Below, in pieces: positions 45,078-56,170 of a stretch of 64,000 nt of DNA. Below the pieces are notes generated by a model, which worked only from the letters and a program-made list of their open reading frames with translations, did not search any database and was not told the origin of the DNA. The position numbers and the translations under genes were made by a program. This DNA is from Prosopocoilus inquinatus (Eukaryota; Arthropoda; Insecta; Coleoptera; Lucanidae). Location of the stretch: the NCBI GenBank assembly GCA_036172665.1, contig CM069871.1:57658713-57722712 (forward strand). Reading direction: 5' to 3'. Each line of letters starts with the position of its first letter. Within the stretch, counting starts at the first letter, position 1.

Positions 45078-46835
45078 CTTACATACATAACGCTATTAGT
45101 ATTAAGTTGATGACTTCTTTTTGTTTTCGTTGAAAGTTTTGGAATTAACATTCAACAATCATATTTTCGTGTTAGTGGCAGGTGTTGGTAACCAAACATT
45201 ATGTAAAATTTTGTAATAAATTATCTAATGCAAAGTACACAATAATTTTCAAGGTTGCTCAGATACGTGTGTCAATATACTGCCTAAATTAAAAACTCAA
45301 GGCCACTGGGACTTTGTGTGTATTCGCAAAACAAATACTAATTATTACCTTTTTTATGTAATTATTAGAGGCAACGTTTTTGCTTCTTTTTTTGGTGTAA
45401 CCAGAATACAATGAAAAATTGCGCGCAGTAGATTGAAAGTTCTGTTTTGTTCTTTTTCTTCTTTTTTTCCTCGTAACCTTGAGCGATAGTACAATGATCT
45501 CTGACGATGTTATCCTCGAACAATCTTAACAAGGATAACTTTTATGAATAATTTTAATATGGTTTCAATTTTTCAAGATTTAGAAAGTCGTTCGTATTCA
45601 GAGTTAATCACTTTATTAAAAACTGAAAGAAAAGAATCAAATAACTGAGATAGGAATTGGAGATTTACGCTGTGAAAGTGCTCCAAGAAGATGTTTTGGA
45701 TTCAATTAAAACCGAGGTTTATCACTTCAGTTATACTAGAAATTGTTAAGTAAAACGCTTTATTTTTGTTTTTAATAACGTACTATTCCATTCACGGAAG
45801 CCTTTTTTTTAATTAATTCATCGGCTGAGAAGTTTCTTTCACATTCTCACTAGAAAATATACACGATACATTCTTGAGGCACGTATAACACGGTGATAAA
45901 TTTTATAAAAAAATTATGATGATGATCCGATGGGAATCAACCAGTTTACGCTCTTTTGTAACTTGGTAACAACGTTAATATCAAATTTGTCAATTATTCG
46001 CTACAAAAATAAAGAAACATACTAATAAAGCAATCAATTACGAAATCATCAAAGCTACTATGTATTATAGGCTAGAATATGTATATTGTCTGAATATCAT
46101 TACACTATCAGAAAAGACATCAACAGAATTCAGCTCATTAAAATTATGTTGCGTGTATTCTACTTGTAGAGGAGAATTCATTGCCTAGTTTGTTTTTTGA
46201 GCGCTTAACGAGAAGAAAGGTCTGTATACAGGCACACAAAATTGTAGGTAATTTGTTTAAAATTGCAGTACCATCTAGACGGTTATTTAAAAGTTTATGT
46301 ATAAATAAAAGTAAATGACGTCCGTGCGCATGAGCTATTTTATTACACGAAATTCCTCAAGTGAAAGGTTTATCATACGGTTTAATTGGTCCGTATTTTT
46401 AACATACAGGAATGGTAAACCTTATTTTCTTCTTTTTTTTAATTTCTTCAATGTCATGTCATTACTACGTGTAGCATAAAGCGGACACCAAATTATAGAG
46501 CTTTTTGCCAAATGACATCTTGTTATACAAATAAATTAAAAAGCCAATGTTTTTATAGAACGAGCATTCCTAATTAGAAATCCTGTCATCTGGGTATATG
46601 TTTGGTAAATATGAGCTTAGAGTTGAACGTGATACTTTCATCTTTAATCACAGCAGTTCTATTTAAAATACTGGGAAAACACTTTTTAAAATACACTTTA
46701 AGGTATTTAAATACGAGATACACATTTTTCTAAATATGTTTGAAGATACTTTTCAAAAAGGTATTCAACATACTAAATATTCTAGTAAACACTTTCCTAA
46801 AAACATGAAAATAACTATCCTACCTTAGTTTATAA
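45078..46835. other. Unassigned AT-rich stretch
   Basis: No recognisable gene or element ends were found. Confidence 0.4.
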
Positions 46836-46849
46836 ATAAATTAATTAAT

Positions 46850-49118
46850 TAATTAACTCCCGGAGTAATAATAATACAGTTAGCAAAAATAATCCATATC
46901 GTAAAATAAAAAATAAATTTAATTTAGAAAAATTTACTAATCTTTTGTCTCAGTCAAATTGGAATGAAGTACTCAACTGTGTATGTGTTAATGCTCAATA
47001 TAATAAATTCATTGAATTTTTTTTGGAAAATTATAACAAGGCATTTCCTTTACAATATACAAACAGCAAAAAATCCACTACACCAAAATGGATAACAACA
47101 GGTATAAAGAAATCATCAAAAACATTAAAAAACCTCTATAAATTACAATTAAATGGCGATGATATGATTAAAGCGTACTATATTAAATATAAAAAAAATT
47201 TATAAAAAAGTTATTAAAACGGCTAAACAACTTTATTGTAATGATCTAATGCTGAAATCCAAAAACAAAACTAAGACAGCGTGGAATATTATCAATTCTT
47301 ATATAAATAAAATTCCTACGAAAGATATATGTCTCAATATAAACAATGAAATAGTAACTGACCCAATTCTTGTATCAAATCACTTTAATTCTTACTTCAA
47401 TAATGTAGCCAAAACATTAACTAACTCCAGCAACTCAAATATCTCCCATTCCAATATTATTGAAAACAACTATACTTTTTTTCTTGGTCCAGTAATAGAA
47501 AGGGACGTTCTAGATGTTGTTACGACTTTTAAAGATAATCTTACTCCGGGTCACGACGGCATTAGCCCATTCTTGTTAAAACGTTGTATTAGAGACATTG
47601 CAACTCCTTTAGTGGCAATAATAAATAATTCCTTCACTCAAGGTAGTTTTCCTGACAAATTAAAAATTACGGAAATAAAACCAGTCTATAAAACATCTTC
47701 CAGACAATTAGTTAATAATTATAGACCTATATCATTATTAAGTTGCTTTTCTAAAATCATCGAAAAAATAGTGAGCCTAAAATTAATGTTTTTCCTCGAG
47801 AAGCACAAATTATTTAATAAATACCAATACCTCCACAACTTCAGCCATTTTAAAATTCCTGGATGATTTGTATGCTAATTCGGACGAAGGTAACATCAGT
47901 GTAGGGATATTTCTTGATTTAAGTAAGGCATTTGACCTAGTAAACCACAAAATATTAATTAACAAGCTATATAAATATGGTATTCGAGGTATTTCATTGC
48001 AATGGTTTAAGAGCTATCTCACAGAAAGATACCATTACGTCACAATTAATGGAACTAAATCTGATTCTCTGGTGGTATCCCTCAAGGCTCTACTCTTGGA
48101 CCTATTTTATATTTACTATATATAAACGATTTCCCCATAACTAACACTGTGATGTTTGCAGATGATACATCGTTATTTATTCAGGCCTCAAACAATCATC
48201 ATGCAGTTATGAATGCAAACTCTGATTTACTCCTTACAAAAAAGTTTTACCTAGAAAATGATTTGGTTCAAAAGTAAAAATAAAATAAAATAAGTCCACA
48301 TTAACTTTAAGGTATCTAATGACGTCGACTATAGTTTATTAATTAGATATCAAAGTCACAGTTTAGCTCAAGTAGATCAAACTAAATTTTTAGGCATTTT
48401 TATTGATAGTAAATGTAAATGGACCAATCATATAGATATGCTGTGTAACAGGTTAGCACCAATTTGTTATTCATTAAATAAAACAGGTCAAACGATTTGT
48501 TAATGACTTTATTTTAAAAACTTATTAATTCTCAAACTTTCATACATTATTATCAAATGGGGTTATAGCGTGGGGCCTAGGTAATGGTATCGAACGGGTA
48601 CTAATACTACAAAAAAGAGCGTTGCGCTTCATGACAGGCGTAAGTTATCAAACTAGCTGTCGAGATCTATTCAGAAATTGGCAAATTTTGACTATAACAG
48701 GTATTTTCATTCTCAATTTACTTTTATATGCTAGAGAAAATGTGTCTAATTGGACTAACCTAAGTTCTTATCATAATTATAATACCAGAAATGGACTTAC
48801 ACTAGAAATCCCTCCTCATAAGATTTCATTTTACAAAAAGTCACCAAGATACTTGGCTGTTATAGCATATAATAAAATTTCAAGTAATTTAAAATCTTTA
48901 AATAAAAAAGAATTTAAACATACCATAAAACAACTACTCATCAATAAATGTTACTACTCATTTGGCGAATTTCTGGACAACCCTATTTGAAGTGTGAGTT
49001 ACTTATAAAAGCCAGATATCATTTGCATATTAATAACCGACTCTAATTATGTAATTGTACATCTAAGTAATGTAATGACATGTCCGATACCATATATTGG
49101 TCTTATGGACCTAAATAA

Positions 49119-49148
<30 letters not shown>
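46850..49148 (+). mobile_element. CR1-group non-LTR retrotransposon, copy 2, 5' truncated
   Basis: It shares peptide blocks and the 3' hairpin/(ATT)n tail (49125-49148) with copy 1 at 11770-15412. The 5' end lies in the endonuclease-RT linker. AAATTAATTAAT occurs just before the element (from 46838) and just after the tail (49149-49160), a likely target duplication, though low in complexity. The copy keeps the linker deleted from copy 1. Confidence 0.85.
46945..48990 (+). pseudogene. ORF2 linker and reverse transcriptase, copy 2
   Basis: The linker begins MSQSNWNEVLNCVCVNAQYN and includes TPKWITTGIKKSSKTLKNLY. RT blocks are DNLTPGHDGISPFLLKRCI, NYRPISLLSCFSKIIEKIV, VGIFLDLSKAFDLVNHKILI, a region with the PQGS block damaged, then NTVMFADDTSLFIQASNNHH, where the catalytic FADD is preserved, and QKRALRFMTGVSYQTSCRDL near the C-terminus. 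The frame breaks at about 47210, 47830-47870, 48090 and 48270-48530 (with deletions) inactivate it. Its C-terminal part to 48990 is a complete open segment ending GEFLDNPI. Confidence 0.88.
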
Positions 49149-49150
<2 letters not shown>

Positions 49151-49450
49151 ATTAATTAATACAAAATTAATCAAAACTAAACAACTCTCGAATTCCATAC
49201 AAATTTATTATAATATTTCAGTTAACTGATTTTCTGATCGTACAAACTATTAATGATAATATTCTCAAAAATAGACAACATGCATACCGTTTGTTTTCTT
49301 AAATGCTTGTAAATATCTGAAAATTTTTAATCGTTTAAAATACTTTATTAAGATATAAGATATAAATACTTTTTGAAACTATTTTTATTTGGAAGATACT
49401 TGTGGTTGTAAATTGTACAAACGCGTTTAAATTCAAGATGCAAGATACTA

Positions 49451-49850
49451 CAGTCAAAGCTCCGTCCACTCGAAGTTCTATAACTAGAATTTTTCTATAA
49501 CTCAATTAATTTCGTCGTATTTTCTTTACATACATATAAATTTCCATCAACTTACGAGTCTTACAGTTCAACTGAAATTAAAAAAGAAGTCGAAAATGTT
49601 GTCGAAAAGAAAAATATTGCTGAGGAATACGAAATACCAGCAACTACATTATCCACGTTTATTATATTAAATTTTAATGTGTGTATACTATTGTTTACAT
49701 GTACTTTTTTACTTCTTAATAAAATATGCAAATTAATACATAATGTGTATGAACATGTATGATATGTACCCATGTCCTTTAACTCGAATATTCTATAACT
49801 CGAATTAAATCTCGGGTCCCTTGGCAGTTCCAGTTATGGAGCTTCGACTG
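49451..49850. mobile_element. pogo-like MITE, 400 bp, with a transposase helix-turn-helix remnant
   Basis: Ends CAGTCAAAGCTCCGTCCACT and CAGTCGAAGCTCCATAACTG (opposite strands) are flanked by TA at 49449-49450 and 49851-49852. Subterminal CTATAACTCGAATT-like motifs occur at both ends. The interior plus-strand frame (about 49570-49665) reads EIKKEVENVVEKKNIAEEYE and then IPATTLSTF, the CENP-B/pogo-type helix-turn-helix pattern (iAeeygIp-sTLst). It is an internal-deletion derivative of a pogo element. Confidence 0.75.
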
Positions 49851-50283
49851 TATCTTGTATCTGAAAAAAGTATCTAAGATTTTTTTTTTCCTTCAAGATA
49901 CTCCCAGCTCTGCTTCACAGTTTATAAGAAAAAGAAGTGACCTTAGTTTTCTTATACAGATGAAACCACTCCAAGCAGGAACAGAAATTAAATCGGCAAA
50001 TGTAATCAAGTGGGGAGATCAGTGTTAACAAAAATAATACTCGTAGTCGAATTGCTTCGAATACTTTTTCTTGGTATTTGGCACCTCTCTGGTGGGATGT
50101 TTCAAACTAAAATCGTAGAGAAGGAAGGAAAAGACTGAAAGATCCGATTAAAGTAAATGTTGCCTAATTTATTTTATAAACTCATTGAACTTACCTGTAC
50201 CTACCAGAAATATTTAGTATTTTGAATTAGTGATCTGATTTCACTAGATTGAGTAACTTATAAATTTTGGAATAAATAAATAT

Positions 50284-50499
50284 TTAATTGGTATATGAAG
50301 TCTCACCTTCCACCGCTAATTCTTCATTCAACATCTGCAATATCCCCAGTCCTTGCGACGACTCTCTTCTTTTAAACCATTTTCGAACACTGTTCCTCTT
50401 TTTTTTACTTTGTCTCTTTTTCAAAACCGTAGCAATTAAAATGATAATAATTACAGCTGCTGCTGCTTGCAGTAAAAGACAAATATTTTTATTATCCAT
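50284..50499 (-). pseudogene. PIF/Harbinger transposase first-exon fragment
   Basis: The 71-residue frame reads MDNKNICLLLQAAAAVIIII, then KKRQSKKKRNSVRKWFKRRE, SSQGLGILQMLNEELAVEG. The (R)xWxxRR...G....L..EL..ED pattern is the N-terminal conserved block of animal Harbinger/HARBI1-like transposases. AAGGTGAGAC at about 50305 (minus strand) is a good splice donor right after EELAVE, so the coding exon may end there. The following exons were not found, so it is probably a fragment. A domesticated gene is possible but unsupported. Confidence 0.5.
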
Positions 50500-50616
50500 C
50501 TATGTTTAAAAGACGTAACCTCAATTTTGCTCAAATCAAACTTAAAATATGTCAAAAACATGGAATTATGCATACAGGTAAAAGTTCTTTCAATTTAGTT
50601 TTATTTCCTCCTATAA

Positions 50617-50904
50617 TATGTACACTCATGGACTTTAAAGACGTCCAGGTCTTTACAACCCCTGTCCACTACTTTACCGGTCGACTATATTAATCCGACC
50701 TACCTAAAATTATTTACGGCGGGTACTCTTGCAGCCTTTCCAATAATTATCTACACGTGTTTGTATGTATTCATGCTTCAATATAATACTGCTTTACACG
50801 CCGTGACCGCAAATCGGGTTTACTATAGGAAAAACGTTTTATTTTTCATTTTTCTGCTTGCCCTAAAACGTAATAAATATTACGAAAATAATAAATTCCC
50901 ATTA
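50617..50904 (+). repeat. Left copy of a 288-bp inverted duplication
   Basis: It is about 95-96 percent identical by eye to the reverse complement of 51876-52163. Both contain a readable stretch ending HAVTANRVYYRKNVLFFIFL/HAVSADRVYYRKNVLFFIFL and then ALKRNKYYENNKFP. No family was recognised for this peptide; it has one hydrophobic segment (FPIIIYTCLYVFML). A weaker partial third copy occurs at about 51498-51560. Confidence 0.75.
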
Positions 50905-51875
50905 ATAACTGAAAAAGTTAGGATATTTATCTTTTTACTCTAACAAAATGTCAATCATGTCAGCTAGGAATTGGCGGTATTATGAATTTGATACCTTACC
51001 ACGTTTTCATTCACAATATCTTTGTTTTATGAAAATGTTTGCAGGTTCTTAAAATTTTAAAATTGAAGTTAAAAAATGAAAACCTGTTTTTCGGAGAGTT
51101 TATTTTAAATTATTTTATTCTACGTAATTATTACCCTTTTTACATTTACAGTAATTGAAGAGTATCTACTAACTGGTCTAAGTGCCAATTTTGTGTTAAA
51201 TTGTTTTTTTTTTTTTTTGTTAAAACTGCTCCAAATTTTGTTTTTAGTTTTTGGAATTGACTCTATTTACACTTACACCATTAAAAAGTTAGGTACACCC
51301 TTTAATTAAATTGATATTACTTTACAGAAACAGTTTACGTGTATTTACTAACGGAATTTTTGAGTATTGCCATATTTTGTGACAGTGTAAATGATTTTAT
51401 TTTATTGTTGTTAATGGAGATTAATATTTTCTATGGCGGTTTTGGAATTTTTAGGACAACCAGTTTTTTTTTTAATAAAGAATGATTTTTTCGAAAAGTG
51501 AAAAATTAAAACGTTTTTCCTATTGTGAATTCGATCCGTGGATATGGTGTATATTGGATTCTACTCAGTGTGGTGATAAAGTAACGTACCAAGCGAAAAA
51601 ACACCCTTAGAGTTGACTTTTTATTTTTGGCCGGTAAAACCGTCGGTTTTTCCCACTGTACGCCGATAGGAGACTGATTACCTGTTCTCTGAACCAGAAT
51701 TGCGAATTGTTACCTGCCAGATGTTTTACAATCCCTATAAAGTATTGGGCATTGTTTAAATTATCCTATATAGTTCTCACTACAACAAAATTAGAAACTT
51801 TTGTGTAAACACTTTCGGAGAAGAATTAAAATCGTAAGGGTGCCTAATACTTTTGGCCCAGGCTGTAATTGTGGG
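50905..51875. other. AT-rich spacer between the inverted copies
   Basis: There is no gene. A short segment at 51498-51560 resembles part of the repeat arms (AACGTTTTTCCTATTGTGAA, then TTCGATCCGTGG). Confidence 0.35.
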
Positions 51876-52163
51876 AATGGGAATTTATTATTTTCGTAAT
51901 ATTTATTACGTTTTAGGGCAAGCAGGAAAATGAAAAATAAAACGTTTTTCCTATAGTAAACCCGATCTGCGGAAACGGCGTGTAAAGCAGTATTATTTTG
52001 AAGCATGAATACATACAAACACGTGTAGATAATTATTGGAAAGGCTGCAAAAGTACCCGTCGTAAATAATTTTAGGTCGGTCGGATTAATATAGTCGACC
52101 GGTAAAGTAGTGGACAGGGGTTGTAAAGATCTGGGCGTCTTTAAAGTCCATGAGTGTACATAA
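51876..52163 (-). repeat. Right copy of the 288-bp inverted duplication
   Basis: This is the reverse complement of 50617-50904. In this copy the minus-strand frame is open throughout and fused to the reverse transcriptase debris upstream (52164-52470). An open frame of 187 residues from 52354 therefore arises, but it looks chimeric. Confidence 0.75.
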
Positions 52164-52640
52164 ATATTTATATTAAACTGTACTAAACTTTGTTGCAATC
52201 TGATACAGTTGGGAGCAGACCCATATATTTTAAAATCGTCAACAAATAACTCAGTTTTACAATCTTTAAGTGTAATAGAGTGGTTGGAACATGAAAAGGA
52301 CCTTTCAAATGGTGTGTGTTGCATAAGCAGTACAAGCAGATAAGCTCCGCCCATAGGTCCTTCTCATATTCCAACTAATCTTGCAAAATCATTTGTCATT
52401 ATTAAAAATAACAAAGGTCCAATATTGGAATCTTGGGGTACAACAGACAATAAGGTAGATGACAGACTATAAAATGCCGTGCAGGATAACAATGATTTTA
52501 GTTTGTTTTTAAATTTGTTCAAAGTGTTGGCTTGTTTTATATCAGAAGGCAATTTATTATACAGTATGTTCCCGGATTGCGTTTACAAGAGAGAAAAAAA
52601 GTTTTAAATTTTACAAGAGGGAACATATCTGCATTTAAAA
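52164..52640 (-). pseudogene. Non-LTR reverse transcriptase fragments
   Basis: On the minus strand, a piece like the C-terminal end of Jockey-group ORF2 (LPSDIKQANTLNKFKNKLKS preceded by PLVKFKTFF) comes first. An RT palm piece follows: VVPQDSNIGPLLFLIMTNDF (normally GVPQGSxLGPLLF) and ELFVDDFKIYGS (the catalytic xxDD box, here VDD). The C-terminal piece lies upstream of the palm piece, so two fragments are joined or rearranged. Confidence 0.6.
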
Positions 52641-53100
52641 TTTCATTCTTAATAGAGGGTGTTCTTGAAGTCGAAAAAACCTAACCAATATTTTTAACTT
52701 TCGGTTAACACACTACATAATACAAGCTTTTGTCAACTTAAATCTTCCCTGTAATTGTTACGGGTTTATTAATTGTTAAATTGATTTTTGAAGGTCAGTT
52801 GTATGCACAAAGGAGGTTTGTACTGACTTTCAACTGAACCAGGTTCACAGCGAATAATACGCATCAAATTTTATTTTTGAATACATTAATTGTCATATGT
52901 CCTTAAGATTCTATATGAATTTGTTTACTTTCAACCTGGTTCAGTTGAATTTGAGTTTAAACCTCCTTTGTACAACTGGCCCTTAATATTTCCACTGTAT
53001 TGGGTAAGTATTCCTTGAAAACAACTTGTTTTAAGCGCCCCCACAAATAACAGTTTGAAATTGTTAGGTCAAAGCCCTAAAACTATATCAGTTTTGTGAA
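52641..53100. other. Unassigned stretch
   Basis: The region contains an imperfect inverted pair (CTTTCAACTGAACCAGGTTC near 52828 and AACCTGGTTCAGTTGAA near 52936). They enclose about 90 bp and could be a decayed MITE. No gene was found. Confidence 0.35.
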
Positions 53101-53104
53101 TAAC

Positions 53105-53378
53105 GCCTGAACGGTCCAGTAGTAAGGAACCGGCCTTGCAATCGTAAGGTCGTGGGTTCGCACCCGCTCGAGATATTTCTCGGGAAGTCGTTACTCACGT
53201 CAGGTACCCTTCAATGTTGGGGAGAAAATTCGATACTGCTTCCCCTTCAACGGCGAGGTTTGGAAGTAACAAAGCCATGGTACACTTTACACACACAAAA
53301 ATATACTCCCGCTCCTGAGGTCCTGACAAGCCTATGACTTAGGACCCCATTGGGCAAACACCGCAGATAAAAAAATAC
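53105..53378 (+). mobile_element. tRNA-derived SINE
   Basis: The head has a polymerase III box A-like GGTCCAGTAGTAAGG (about 53113) and box B GGTTCGCACCC (53155-53165), 40-odd bases apart as in tRNA genes. A non-tRNA body and a short A-rich end (ATAAAAAAATA, about 53366) follow. The tRNA part cannot fold into a standard cloverleaf, so it is a SINE head rather than a tRNA gene. The motif CCCATTGGGCAAA near its 3' end recurs in the SINE at 58968-59165. Confidence 0.75.
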
Positions 53379-53379
53379 G

Positions 53380-54890
53380 GGGACATGAATTGAGTTTACA
53401 GAAGTATAAAAAAGATATTTTGAACTTTTACAAAAAACATGTCGAAGGAAAGAAAATGTACGATTCTTGTATTGAGATTGCAAATTGTGAGATAATTTGA
53501 TTAAATTTCAAATTTGGAGATAATTGTATCGATAAAAATGGTCCAATTTTATGACCATCAAGGACCTCTGACTTAATAATTTGAAATTTATATGAGAGCG
53601 TTTAAAATAAAATGTTTACAAGAAACGTTTACCTAATACTGTGGAAGAGATAACGATAAGAGATACTGCGGTAACTTTAACAATTAAAGAAATCGATCAA
53701 TTGTTAGAACCCGTAAACATTACTTTAGGGGCTTGGGTTAGTCGAATAGTTAAAAATATTGGTTTTTTTTTTTTTCGATTGTAAGAACATCCTGTGCTAA
53801 GACTGAAGTTTTAATTACGTTATGTTCGTCATAAGTCAAGCAAAAAATATTTTTGCTGTGATATTTTTTTTGTAAAATTAAATTTAGGCTTCTCCCTCTT
53901 GCAATCTCAATCCGGGGACATGCTGTATATCGTTAAAACAGTTGCAATACATTCATACGGAAGCCCAAAGTATTTAATTTTATTAACAATAGATACATTT
54001 AAAAATGCTTTAGTAAAATCATTGTATACTACGTGTATTTGTAACGAATCACTAGTCTTTTGGGAGAAATTACAAAAATTGCTGAACGTTTCGAGATGTA
54101 CTGTCGCGAGAAATCAATTTTGGTTATCACTGTCGAACGTCAGCTTCAATTCCGTAAAATAGAAATTTTCATATAAATTTGTTATATTTTGCCAAAAAGA
54201 GGGTCGAAGGTAAATCAAGTATTTAAGATATTATTCCTAAGTATTCAAAATTAAGATATCAGTCTCTTTACTTTTAATCAAACACGAGTCAAGTACAAAT
54301 CTTTGACAATCAGTGGCGACCAAAATTTATTGCTCGCGACTGTACTTTGCAAAATGTATTTTGTAAAGACACAGAACTTTCCAAAGATAATTATCTTTAT
54401 AATTATAATTTTTCACGGTGATGTTTGTTGGGTTGCCTCAAATAGCGTTTCACATCAGCAATAATACTAAAGTCTTTTACTTTTGGTTTTCCGTTTTGTT
54501 AATTATATTTCCCCATTTGTCAAATGACTTTACTATTTGACATACGATTTGACATTTCCAAACTGGAAAATGATTTGACAAATAGGGAAATACAATTGAC
54601 AGGAGGGGGGGATGGAGATCTAAAGGAAATACATTGTAGGAGTATCATTTAAAATCGGAGGTCTTTCAGGTTAATTTACAGGCCTTAAGAATCCATTAAC
54701 CGCATTCAGGTGGTTTAATAAAAAAAAGAAGCTCTTTGAATTTGGGCAACGGAGAAAGCAGATTTTCTATTCAGTCTTGCATGGTGGCAAACGGGCCTTA
54801 AAAAAAAACCTGTTTGTTCAGTTCTAGCATTTTCGATTGAAGTGCTGAATGCGCATTCAGACATTCAATGCACCCGAATCGAAAGCACTT
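53380..54890. other. Unassigned stretch with a solo MITE end
   Basis: At about 54310-54345 a TTATTGCTCGCGACTGTA end resembles AGTCGCG-type MITE termini, but without a partner. No gene was recognised. The open frame at 53899-54162 has no known domain. Confidence 0.35.
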
Positions 54891-54893
54891 CTA

Positions 54894-56168
54894 CGCGGGC
54901 TGCTGGAAAATTTTCTGGAACCTAGTAGGTCTAGAATTGAATATTTGAAAAATTTGACGTTTTTCGCCTATAATTCTATTGACAGTTCCTATCCAAGTGA
55001 ACTAGTTTTGTTAGTACAGCATTTGAGAAAAAGTAATTTTGTGTAAACATGGAAATCTCGCGTGAAAATTTTCGTGCCCTGATTTTTTACGATTGCAAAT
55101 GTGGTCTAACGCCGAAACAATGCCTCGATCGGCTTCATTTGGCTTTTGGAGATGAAGCACCATCAGAGAGCAGTGTTTATAATTGGTTTACCGAATTCCA
55201 GCGTGGACGTATCTCTCTCAGTGACGAATTTCGTGAAGGTCGTCCATCAACATCTGTTGTTGCCACTAATGTAGATGCTGTGCCTGAAATGCTTGAGCGA
55301 GATCGACATGTGACATACCGTGAGATTCAAGCATCTTTGCGCATTGACATGAAAGTAATACACCGGATTTTGCATGATCATTTGAACGTACGAAAGCTTT
55401 GCAGTCATTGGATCCCACATAATTTAACAGAAGCGCAAAAGCAGGGTCCTATCAAATGGTGCGAAGAAATGCTCAAGAAATTCAATGTAGGTCGTTCAAA
55501 TTTAGTTTATAACATCGTTACTGGTGACTAAACGTGGATCTACTCGTACGAGCCAGAAAGTAAACAACAATCTACCGTTTGGGGTATTTGAAAATGAACC
55601 AAAACCAACAAAAGTTGTCCGTTCACGCAGTGCTGCGAAGCAAATGATTGCTTACTTCTTTGGTTTAACTGGACATGTAGTAACCGTGGCTTTAGAGGAT
55701 CGAAACACCGTGAATGCTGATTGGTATACTACAATTTGTTTGCCGGAAGTCATCGATCAAATAAGAAGAAACAATCGAAATCGACGAATTATTCTCCATC
55801 ATGACAACGCCAGCTCGCACTCAGCCCATCAAACAGTTGATTTTTTGTCCAACAAAAATGTTGAATTAATGACTCATTGTCCATATTCACCTGATTTATC
55901 ACCTAATGATTTCTTTTTGTTCCCAAATATCAAAAATAAAATGCGTGGTGAGCGATTTTCGTCGGCTGAAGCAGCGGTTGAAACATTCCGGACACTGGTT
56001 TCTGAGGTACCATCTTTAGAGTGGAAAACGTGCTTTAGAAATTGGTTCGAGCGTATGCAAAAGTGTATTGACGTCAAAGGCAAATATTTCGAAAAACAAT
56101 GATACCGTTTACCAAATTTCATATGCGTTTTTTCATACCGTTTCCAGAAACTTTTCCAGCAGCCCACG
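54894..56168 (+). mobile_element. mariner transposon, full length, 1275 bp
   Basis: Ends CGCGGGCTGCTGGAAAATTT and CGTGGGCTGCTGGAAAAGTT (opposite strands), then TCTGGAA on both, are flanked by TA (54892-54893, 56169-56170 region GTAG). Size and layout match a standard mariner with one intronless transposase gene. Confidence 0.88.
55049..56102 (+). pseudogene. mariner transposase (DD34D), one stop and one frameshift
   Basis: The start ATG at 55049 reads MEISRENFRALIFYDCKCGL, the first helix-turn-helix, then the second with HVTYREIQASLRIDMKVIHR and the WIPHNLTEAQK motif (mariner WVPHEL). NLVYNIVTGD holds the first catalytic Asp and is followed by a TAA at 55529-55531, where mariners have Glu. 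TWIYSYEPESKQQSTVW continues, then a frameshift near 55577. After that come ILHHDNASSHSA (second Asp) and YSPDLSPNDFFLF (third Asp). Thirty-four residues separate the last two Asp, hence DD34D. It ends KYFEKQ. The protein would cut and paste the element at TA. Confidence 0.93.
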
Positions 56169-56170
56169 TA

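Noticed and set aside
51791..52354. 187-codon minus-strand frame read as a single protein
   Set aside because: It joins reverse transcriptase debris to the inverted-repeat arm, so it is chimeric.
53105..53170. tRNA gene
   Set aside because: Boxes A and B are present but the acceptor and anticodon stems do not pair properly and the sequence continues as a SINE body.
54310..54345. Complete MITE with CTCGCGACTGTA end
   Set aside because: Only one end could be found.
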